Source: Gigaspora margarita
Lineage: Eukaryota > Glomeromycota > Glomeromycetes > Diversisporales > Gigasporaceae
DNA: 64,000 nt
Direction of reading: 5' to 3'
Assembly (NCBI GenBank): GCA_009809945.1
Contig: WTPW01000428.1
Span: forward strand, 355,118-419,117
Shown: piece by piece, positions 56,195 through 64,000 of the stretch
How positions within the stretch are numbered: position 1 is the stretch's first letter
Layout: every line of letters starts with the position of its first letter
The notes under the pieces: model-generated
Seen by the model: only the letters and a program-made list of their open reading frames with translations
Databases searched by the model: none
What the model was told of the DNA's origin: nothing
Made by a program: the position numbers and the translations under genes

Positions 56195-57015
56195 TACTAT
56201 AATTTTTAAAATTTTAAGATGCTTAATTTTGAATTTTTTTTGATCAAAAAATCCAAAATTAAGCATCTTTTTTTAAATTTTCAAGAAATATAAAAGTAAA
56301 TATGCTAAAATAATTTATTTTTATGTGCTGAACAATTTTCTTAGAGCACAATATTAGAATCAATTAGTAAAATTTTGAGAATTATTGAATTTTTTAGTAT
56401 TTTTATTAATAAAATTATATAAAATATTATAATTCTCAAAATTTTACTAATTGATTCTAATATTGAACTCTAAAAAAACTTGTTTAGCATATAAAAATAC
56501 ATTACTTTAGCATATTTACTTTTATATTTCTTGAAAATTTAAGAGAAAATGCTTGATTTTGGATTTTTTGATCAAAAAATCCAAAATTAAGCATCTTCTC
56601 TTAAATTTTCAAGAAATATAAAATTAAAAATACTATATAATGTATTTTTATATGCTGAACAAGTATTCTTAGAGCATAATATTAGAATCAATTAGTAAAA
56701 TTTTGAGAATCATATAATTTTTTATTATTTTTATTAATAAAATTATATAAAATATTATAATTCTCTAACTTTTACTAATTGATTCTAATATTGTACTCTA
56801 AAAAACTTGTTCAGTATATAAAAATACATTATTTTGGCATATTTACTTTTATATTTTTTGAAAATTTAAGAAAAGTTGTTTAATTTTGGATTTTTGATCA
56901 AAAAATCCATAATTAAGTATCTTCTCTTAAATTTTTAAAAAATATAAAAGTAAATATGCCAGAATAATGTATTTTTATATGCTAAACAAGTTTTTTTTAG
57001 AGCACAATATTAGAA
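56195..57015. repeat. Tandem array of palindromic ~325-bp units
   Basis: Two and a half units. Each holds two stems: one around TTTTGATCAAAAAATCCAAAATTAAGCATC (in parts) and one around AGAATCAATTAGTAAAATTTTGAGAAT with its complement. GCTGAACAA(G)T phrases recur at about 56328, 56655 and 56982. The array is interrupted at 57022 by a retroposon and resumes after 58001 with the same AGAATCAATTAGTAAAATTT phrase. A partial further copy is at 59140-59260. Confidence 0.8.
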
Positions 57016-57021
57016 TCAATT

Positions 57022-58001
57022 GGGGTGTGGCGACTTAGAGAAGTTGGTAAGTTGTCACCCCCAAGCGGCAGGTCTAGGGTTCAAATCCCACTGGCAACGC
57101 TTTGGAAAATAGGCCTGTATTACAGTACCATTTCTCCTCATTGGTCCTTTGGTATACCATCTTGAATGGGAGCCTCGGATGCACAAAATCCAAGGATCAA
57201 AAATGGATACCCGTTTGGAAGTCCCGAGTGAGGAAGTAGCAAAGATCTTTGATGGTGCTAACCATAATTGGAATATCGGAAACCAGAGCTGGAGAACCGG
57301 ACGACAAGATCCTCAAGGAGGGGGTCCACCAACCTGGCCACCGGAGTCGCACCGGAGGAAAAGGACATGTGTTTTGGCAGCATGTACCAAGGGGAGGGAG
57401 TCCATTCAGTACCTAAAGCTGGGCCGACTGACTCTTCCAGGCTAACTGGTTTGGAAGTTTGGAGATACTGAGGAAGGACCGATAGGAAGGTTGTGGTGGG
57501 TATCAGAATTGGAGTGAACCTTACAAGGGCAGAAGTAGGTAATAGTAGGGGTTTAATGTTAGCCCTAACCCCAAGTGTCAGTATAATACAGATGCGTAAG
57601 TTACTGAAGTGTAGGTAATACCTGTGTGGAACAGGGACTGCTCTACCAAGTGTTTCGCAAGAATAAACTAGTTCTAAGGGGGTTTCGCAATACATCCGGG
57701 ACTTGCCTTGACTGCCTTATATAACGGAGGACTGTACCGGTGATACAAGGAGGACTTGGCAGGAGGCGCAGGGACCAGAGGGTTTAAATAGGCAATGCCG
57801 GTATGCGGGTTGCAGGTATGGCAGCTAGTGTAGGACCTTCAGGTGGCTACTTAAATAAGCAACCAAAAGTTGCAGGTGTGGCTAGTTGTACTCTCATTAA
57901 TGTAACAAATGCCAGGGTGCCCCTGGAGGTGCCCGTGGTCTAATTTACTTGAATAAAAGCTTCTCCCCAGAGCGGAAACTTTGACACAAAAAAAAAAATA
58001 T
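57022..58001 (+). mobile_element. Full-length tRNA-headed retroposon, ~980 bp, 15-bp TSD
   Basis: The head contains an A-box-like CTTAGAGAAGTTGGTAAG (57034-57051) and a good B box GGGTTCAAATCC (57077-57088). The tail is a run of A (57988-57998). ATATTAGAATCAATT is duplicated exactly at 57007-57021 and 58002-58016, in the palindromic array it interrupts. tRNA head, A tail and long TSD indicate LINE-dependent retroposition. At ~980 bp it is much longer than typical SINEs. No frame is shared with the copy at 4496, so it is taken as non-coding. The body is clearly richer in G/C than the surroundings. Confidence 0.9.
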
Positions 58002-58059
58002 ATATTAGAATCAATTAGTAAAATTTTGAGAATTATAATATTTTATATAATTTTATTTG

Positions 58060-58560
58060 AAACTTTTTCTAACGATCATCTGGACCTAATTTTTGACAAA
58101 AGAAAAACAAGAAGATTTTTGTTAAAGCATTGCCAGATACTTAAAAGTACTATAGGATAATACAAGTATATGTTTTTAGAAAGATCAACTGCTACTTCAG
58201 AAACTCCTTTCTTATATTTAGTATACAAATCAGAAGTATCTTTGTACAAGATAACTAGCAAAAGGTAGTGCTCTTGTATATGAAATTTTAGTGAAAATAA
58301 TAAAGCAGCCTTCATTGATGAAGGATCTTGTAGTAAAACAATAGAGAACAACAAAAAAATAAGTTTTATCTTCTTACACTTTCTTTTAAATTTGTTTCAA
58401 GTGCATTTCGTGCCCTTTTGGAGATTTTAAAAATTTTGCCAAAAAGTGGCATCCTAGCTTACCCTCCAAAAAATCAGTAGTATTTACTCCTTTCAAATCA
58501 GGAATATATTCCCAGTCTGGAACTGATACCACTATGGGTAAGTTTGGTTTACAAATAAAC
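58060..58560 (-). pseudogene. Unidentified coding relic
   Basis: The minus strand reads SVPDWEYIPDLKGVNTTDFL with GKLGCHFLAKFLKSPKG (~58530-58410), then stops. In another frame (58354-58076, 92 residues) it reads LLQDPSSMKAALLFSLKF with KDTSDLYTKYKKGVSEVAVD. Composition is protein-like and both pieces lie in line, so this is probably one decayed gene. No family is recognised. Confidence 0.35.
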
Positions 58561-58569
58561 AATGAATGA

Positions 58570-59110
58570 TGTGACTAGAATCTAGAGGGCATGTGAAAAA
58601 ATTTTTTAACATCTTAGATCTAGTTTTCTTTTTATGTACATATAGCACTTTGATAAGTTAGACTTATGTAGTGCTATATAATTTTTATCATCATAGTATT
58701 TTAGATATAGCAACATCTTTATATTCTATTTTTTTATATCTTTATCTTTGGTTTTTCTTTTTGTTTTCTTTTTCTTTTTTGTTGAGTTTTTTTGGGTTTG
58801 GTTTTGTTTGATAGGTTTTGTTTAGTAGTTTTTGCTCCCTTTAGTTCTTTTTCTTCGTTTTGTATTCATTTTTATAAGAAGCTTAGAAATAAACTTTTTG
58901 AAGGAGTGGATTAGGAAGAGGTAACTAGGTATTGTTATATTCAGAAGATGTACTTGGGTCATAAGTGCTTGAGTAGCTTTTGTTTGATGAACACTAGTGC
59001 GACAATTCAACTTGAACACCCTTTTTTGAGGCAGCTGGGTTGCGGCCTATTTTAAAGAATTAGATAAGTTTCTGTAATATGTTTACATAATGCAACTAGA
59101 TCTAATAAAT
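58570..59110. other. AT-rich stretch without genes
   Basis: A T/G-rich low-complexity run at 58735-58860; otherwise nothing. The 65-residue minus-strand frame at 58822-59019 has no features. Confidence 0.4.
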
Positions 59111-59384
59111 AGAGCAAGATTGTCAAAGTGAAAATATATATATATATATAATTTTATTAATAAAAATACTAAAAAATTCTCTAATTCTCAAAATTTTACT
59201 AATTAATTCTAACTTTGTACTCTAAAAAAATTTGTTTAGTACTCAAAAATATATATATTATTTTGATTATAAAAATAGATGTGATAATTTAGGTTTTAGC
59301 AAATTACTAAAAATTTATTTGTAATAATTGAATTTTCAACAAATTTACTTGATTTTAGGGGTAGCAAAAAACTTCAAATTTATG

Positions 59385-59425
59385 CAGATCATTTATAACC
59401 TATATTAGAGATGTCAGGGTCCTAT
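59385..59425. mobile_element. Lone right end of the long AGGACCC MITE
   Basis: ATTTATAACCTATATTAGAG followed by ATGTCAGGGTCCT matches the last ~40 bases of the element at 45964-46257. No left end is found. Confidence 0.5.
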
Positions 59426-59626
59426 CTTGCTACTTTTGGCTTTGAAAAGTTTCTTTTTTTTGCCCATTATATATTTGAAATAGAGAAATGAGAAAAATAA
59501 AAAAAATGAGAGAGATAAAGAAACAAAAGAAAAAAAAATAAAAAGGATAGAAAAATGAGAAAAATAAGATAAAAAATAAGAGAGAATTGATATATATATG
59601 TGTATGTATATTAGTAATGCCACTAA

Positions 59627-59850
59627 AATTGATTTTTGGAAAAGACCTATTTCATCTTCATTAGAGAAAATTAAATTTTTATAAGGAAGAGCAAATAAAA
59701 TTTATATAGATATGTTCCTTATAATTTCGTCTATTCAAAAAAAGTATTAAATAATTTTGTCTTTCAAGTAAAAAAGATCAAAAACAATTTCGTCTTCAAA
59801 TTTTAATTTCAGGTTTTCAAACCTGAAATGCTTTCATACTCATGTATAGT
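59627..59850 (-). repeat. Dispersed repeat, inverted partner of 2405-2630
   Basis: This is the complement of the 2405-2630 repeat, including the flanking ATGCTTTCAT/CATGTATAGTG. It is preceded by a GAGA-rich low-complexity tract (59460-59600). Confidence 0.6.
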
Positions 59851-60004
59851 GTATATATGTGTATATATGTGTAAAATATTAATTTGATGTTGAATTAAAA
59901 ATGGCAATAAAAATTCTTGAAGAAGATATTATCTTTTTTATAATTTCAATAAGCTATATAGTTATTGTCTTCAGTTTTGTCTTATATTTCCTGGTTTTGG
60001 GTTG

Positions 60005-60235
60005 GGGCTCTATAGTCGAATAGTCTAGATGCTCAACCCCTACAGCCAAGGTCTCTGGTTCAAATTCTACTAGAAGCAGTTTCTAGGAATATTTGGAAGC
60101 ATGCTCTGTAAAAGTTCATATGAAGTATAAATTTGGTTTTAGGTATTTCTGGAAGGAGTTCCATTGTGGAGAGTTGGCACTATATTTGATAGTATTACAG
60201 AAGGTTTAGTTATATGAAGATTGCGCATGTAAATC
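60005..60235 (+). mobile_element. tRNA-derived SINE-like sequence (third type)
   Basis: GGGCTCTATAGTCGAATAG with TCTAGATGC gives an A-box-like motif (60011-60032). GGTTCAAATTC (60057-60067) is a B box. The 3' part lacks the complement needed for an acceptor stem, so it is not a functional tRNA. End and tail are unclear. Confidence 0.5.
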
Positions 60236-60269
60236 CTTGATGAAGAAAATACAAGATGGTACTAACAAC

Positions 60270-60942
60270 TAGGGGTCTTAGCTGGGTCAGGTCTGACCCA
60301 ACCCAACTTGGGTCTAACCCAACCTGGGTCGGGTCAGGTTAGAAAAAATGTGGGTCGGGTCAGACCCGAGTCAGAAAAAACGCGGGTTGGGTCAGATTTT
60401 ATTCAATGATCGCAAGTAGTCGCTACATAGTAAAGTCAAAATTTTACTATATAAATTGATAAAATCTGCTTAAGTAAACTTGTTTAGAAGATCAAAATGC
60501 ATATACTCTGAAATTTTTATCCAAATTAGAGAACTTTTTATTATTTGACTTTTAATTTTTACTTTTGTTGAACGTATTTTTTAAAAAGATTATAATTTTT
60601 TCGTTAAACGTAAAAATTAAAAGTCAAATAATAAAAATTTCTCTGATTTGGATGAAAATTTTGTATATATGCATTTTGTTCTTCCAAACAAGTTTACTTA
60701 AGCGCACATTATCAATTTATATAGTAAAATTTAGACTTTACTATGTAGCAACTATTATCGACACGGGTTCAACCCGGGTTGGGTTGGGTTGGGTCAGACC
60801 CGGGTCGGGTTTGATATGAAGCGGGTCTGACCCAGGTCAGGTTTGACATAAGGCGGGTCAGACCTGGGTCGGGTTTTGACCCAAGTGGGTCTGACCTGGG
60901 TCAGGCCCAAATCTGACCCAACCCGACCCATTAAGACCCCTA
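60270..60942. mobile_element. hAT-type element with GGGTC repeats, 673 bp, TSD CTAACAAC
   Basis: Ends TAGGGGTCTTAGCTGGGTC and GACCCATTAAGACCCCTA; CTAACAAC is duplicated exactly (60262-60269, 60943-60950). Both subterminal regions are dense in GGGTCGGGT/GACCCAACCC direct and inverted repeats. The middle (60400-60770) is a separate foldback palindrome. No coding capacity. Confidence 0.93.
60400..60770. repeat. Foldback palindrome family, copy 1
   Basis: Arms contain TCGCTACATAGTAAAGTC, ATAAATTGATAA, TTAAGTAAACTTGTTTAGAAG, ATGCATAT and ATTATTTGACTTTTAATTTTTA with complements. The centre is near 60580. A related copy is at ~63425-63790. It lies between the two GGGTC-rich halves of the hAT element, so it was probably inserted there. 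Confidence 0.75.
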
Positions 60943-61072
60943 CTAACAACACTAAGTTGGTCTTGGGAATCTAGATTGGAAGAGTAATATGACTATAACA
61001 TAAACTAAATGATAAGAAAAGTAGCAAACACAAAAGTAAAGAATTGGCTAACCAGTTAAGGAATACCTTTCA

Positions 61073-61349
61073 TAGTGTTGTAATGAAACAGCTTTGGACA
61101 ATAGTTTGAACAAGTTTGAACAATTTTGAACAATTAAATAAAGTAAAACTATTTAAAATTTTATTAAAATAACCTATTTTAATTTAACTAGAATATGTTT
61201 AGCACCTAAAAATATATAGTTATATAGTTTTTAGATAGATTTATTAATTATTAAAACCTAAGCAAGCTTTGAACAATTTTGGATATTTGGGCAATTTTGG
61301 AAATGAACAAGCCAAAAAAGACTATGGATAACCAGAATGTACAAAACTG
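61073..61349. mobile_element. hAT MITE family CAGTGTTGT, copy 3, 277 bp
   Basis: Ends TAGTGTTGTAATGAAACAG and AATGTACAAAACTG. The interior aligns with copies at 15377 and 47308 throughout. The flanking 8-mers no longer match well, implying an older copy. Confidence 0.8.
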
Positions 61350-61492
61350 TCTTTGGCATCAGAACCAAACTTAAATTAGAAAAAAGCTACTACTATAGAA
61401 ACAGATCCTTTAAATTGAAAATATGAACAAATAACGAATCACCTGGTAGAAGGTACAATATATGAAATAAAGTTCTCTGGCCTAAGGGGGTA

Positions 61493-62018
61493 TCCATAAA
61501 TAACGTTATGTACCCCTACATAGTAGCTCTTGACCCCCCCTCTACTATATAAAAAAAAATTTAAAAATCTGTATATTTATATATATAATTTTACAAAAAC
61601 TTGAATATATTATAACCCAGTGATCCAATCTGGATGATTTTGGTACCATTCGATTTGTCTCTATAAGACGAATCCAATAGTACCAAAATCATTTCATTTG
61701 GATTACTGGATCACGTTTTATTAATGAAATACTATTGATTTTATAGAAATTTTATAAGAAAATATAATAACCAATAGAATTTCATTAATAAAACGTGATC
61801 CAGTGATCCGAATCAAATGATTATGATACCATTCGAATCCTCTCCTTGAGACGATTCGAATGGTACCAAATCATCCAATTTGGACCACTGGATAAGTTTT
61901 AGACAAATTTTTATAAAAAAATTGTGTTATGTTGGGGGATCCCTCTCTACATATTGGAAAATCATTATATTTTGGGGGACCCCCTTTCAAGCATAATGTT
62001 ATTTATAGATTCTCCCTA
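61493..62018. mobile_element. TIR element, 526 bp, with two hairpins
   Basis: Left TAAGGGGGTATCCATAAATAAC and right GTTATTTATAGATTCTCCCTA (inverse with mismatches). Subterminal GACCCCCCC / GGGGGACCCCC motifs also pair. Inside are two palindromes with the core CATTCGATTTGTCT...AGACGAATCCAATAG (61635-61690) and CATTCGAATCCTCTCC...ACGATTCGAATGG (61825-61870), of the same type as those at 14085-15230. They are separated by an inverted TTTCATTAATAAAACGTGATCC pair. No exact TSD. Confidence 0.65.
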
Positions 62019-62689
62019 ACCAACAGTAGAACATCAACTGCTCTATAAGGAAGTTGGAAGTAATCTAAAAATGTATTACAAAATCTAGTTGGGAGTAGCT
62101 ATATTATAGTTATGCAATATAGCTAGTGCTTACCTACCTTTAAGAAAATGTAATTATCTGCTAACCAATCTGAATAGCATATTTGCATTATATATGATAG
62201 ACTACTGAAAGTTGTTGGACAAAGCATTGCACAAGTACCCCTCTCTATCATATAGATAATCTCAGAACACCAAGGCTTAGAAAGTAACTATGAGATTATG
62301 ATTGTCTGGGCAAGGCCCTGTACCTACTTGGAAGTATAGAATCTGCAATATGAGAGAAGCAGAAAAAATAGTAAGTTAGTGGAATGACAAAAAAAGAGAG
62401 TACCAAAAATCCAGGTTGTACAAAAGGTAGGTATAGAAAACTCTAGTAGGTTTAGGTTACAGATAGTCAAGAATATCTGAGTCTGTTGTCTTAAAATATA
62501 CTATAAATGGCCATATACAAGACCTGGGTCTGTTATAGTTACAAAAAAAATTAATTAGCAAAAAAAAATAATTAGTAAAAATAAGGGGTCTGATATATAG
62601 GGGTCTTGTATATGGATGTTTACAGTAGTATCATATTGTATTACAAAATATATACAAATATATACTTGTTAAAGCATCTGGAACTGATC

Positions 62690-63062
62690 TTGACTGACTA
62701 ATATATTAGAGGACTATATTGTTGATACAAGTAGGATTGGCAGGAGAAGCAGAAACCAGAGGGTTTAAATAGGTAACCCCTAGTTGGATTGCAGGTATAG
62801 CAACTAGTATAGAACCTTTGAGTGGACTACTTAAATTAGACAACCAAAAATTGTATATGTGGCTAGTTGTATTCTTATTTATGTAACAAATATCAGGTGC
62901 TCAAAGAGACCTCTTGATTCACAGGCATGAATAAAAAACCTTTGTTTAGCTAGTTATACTCTTATTATATAATAAATATTGGGTGCCCAAAGAGGCTCCT
63001 TAATTCACAGGCTTGAATAAAAAACCTTTTTCTATAGCAGAAACTTTGACATAAAAAAAATA
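62690..63062 (+). mobile_element. 3' part of the tRNA-headed retroposon, with duplicated tail
   Basis: It corresponds to ~57715-57995 of the full-length copy (CAGAGGGTTTAAATAGG, GTGGCTAGTTGTA, TAACAAATATCAGG, GAATAAAA). The last ~100 bases are present twice in tandem, and the copy ends in an A-rich tail (63050-63072). It is 5'-truncated, as expected for retroposition. Confidence 0.8.
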
Positions 63063-63349
63063 AAAAAAAACAAATATAAACTTAATAAAAGTCATCAAGG
63101 TATAACTTCGCCTTAAAAAAATATATATACATATATAGGCTTGGTGCTACAAAAGGGAGTAAATCAAGACCCTGAAGAATATATATAATACTGAGATCTG
63201 GTTTTGTATAGACTTATTATATAATTTTTTAATATGTTATATGTTTAAATTTGTATAACCAACAGGTAATTTTTCAAAAAGTTAGATATTTATTTGTATA
63301 ACAAAGATATCTTTATAACAAGTTAGACTTTTATTTTGTATAATGATAC

Positions 63350-63856
63350 TATACTATATGTTTCCAAAAATAACTACATGCTACCCTCTTGTTTAAATCC
63401 AAAAATGTAAAAACGCAAAAATAAGCTACCCCATGATTGATAATAGTTGCTACACCAAACTTTACTATCCAAATCGATTAAAGTCGCTTAAGTAAACTTG
63501 TTTGGAAGATCAAAATACATATATCCTAAAAATCTTATCAAAATTTGAGAACTTTTTATTATTTGACTTTAAATTTTTACGTTCAATAGTAAAATTAAAA
63601 TTTTATTACAAAAATATATTTGTTGAACTTAAAAATTAAAGGTTTAATAATAAAAGGTGCTTCAATATAGATAAAAATTTTATCATATATGTATTTTTAT
63701 CTTTTGAATAAGTTTACTTAAGTGATAATAGTCAATTTACATAGTAGAATTTAGACTTTACTATGTAATGACTATTTGCGATTGACCAAAAATCTACCTC
63801 CAGATTTTTTGTATCCAAAAATCGTCCAAAAAAGGTAGCTTATTTTTGTATATATA
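63350..63856. mobile_element. MITE with CCAAAAATAA ends and nested foldback
   Basis: The left TATATGTTTCCAAAAATAA and right TTATTTTTGTATATATA parts resemble the element at 34069-34375. Between them lies the foldback palindrome ~63425-63790 (TTAAGTAAACTTGTTTGGAAG, CATAGTAGAATTTAGACTTTAC). TTGA occurs on both sides of the foldback. The final 140 bases of the window are AT-rich without genes. Confidence 0.5.
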
Positions 63857-64000
63857 TTGCTGTTTTTATTTTTTATTTATTTGTTTATTTATTCATTTTT
63901 TTTCCCACAAAAAACTTGTTTGCACAAGATTATATGTGTGAGAGTTTTTTTTAAAAAATATTTGTGATAAAAGTTATTAGTTATCACAAATAATCACTAT

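Noticed and set aside
57031-57105. Functional tRNA gene
   Set aside because: A and B boxes are present but no acceptor-stem pairing is seen, and the sequence continues into an A-tailed retroposon.
57258-57695. 145-residue minus-strand ORF inside the tRNA-headed retroposon
   Set aside because: Not preserved in the related copy at 4496-5045; open only because the retroposon body is less AT-rich.
60005-60085. Functional tRNA gene (Leu/Ser-like)
   Set aside because: B box is good but the 5' and 3' ends do not pair into an acceptor stem; better explained as a SINE head.

Overview
This is an extremely AT-rich, gene-poor eukaryotic nuclear window made almost entirely of transposable elements, many inserted inside one another. 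Evidence for a eukaryote: GT-AG intron signals beside the only convincing host-type gene, tRNA-derived retroposons with a poly-A tail, many hAT-type elements with 8-bp target-site duplications (TSDs), interstitial CCCTAA repeats, and a complete Polinton/Maverick. The mixture of AT-rich DNA, Polintons, FAR1-type MULE transposases and few genes suggests an early-diverging fungus such as an arbuscular mycorrhizal fungus (Rhizophagus or a relative). That assignment is inference and was not tested by any search.

Layout. 1-17.9 kb: low-complexity DNA, a long tRNA-derived retroposon, several TIR elements (5643-5908, 6124-6623, 7624-8164, 12900-13358, 14030-14958, 15377-15656) and degenerate tandem repeats, ending at an N gap flanked by two copies of the same sequence. 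17981-33336: a Polinton of about 15.4 kb with AGTAG...CTACT ends, a 6-bp TSD (TAGGAT) and ~0.6-kb TIRs. The left TIR is split by a 2.1-kb hAT element. The Polinton carries a decayed protein-primed DNA polymerase B, a decayed retroviral-type integrase and two intact small ORFs at the right end. On the opposite strand it carries a coiled-coil ORF, a Gag-like ORF and a retropepsin. I see no Polinton capsid, packaging ATPase or adenoviral-type protease. 33.3-40 kb: nested TIR elements, two giant near-perfect hairpins with 4-bp TSDs, and a tandem array of self-complementary units. 40-42.7 kb: the only convincing host-type gene, an acidic protein of 320 residues on the minus strand. 42.9-47.6 kb: hAT-like elements and a FAR1/MULE transposase pseudogene split by a MITE. 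47.6-64 kb: more MITEs, hairpins, a second palindromic tandem array, a full-length ~980-bp tRNA-headed retroposon with a 15-bp TSD, decayed coding relics, and a hAT-type element rich in GGGTC repeats with a foldback inside it.

The most unusual object is the Polinton that combines pPolB and integrase with a retroelement-like Gag-protease block. The MITE families are unusually well documented here because exact TSDs and, in one case, an empty site within the same window define their termini.
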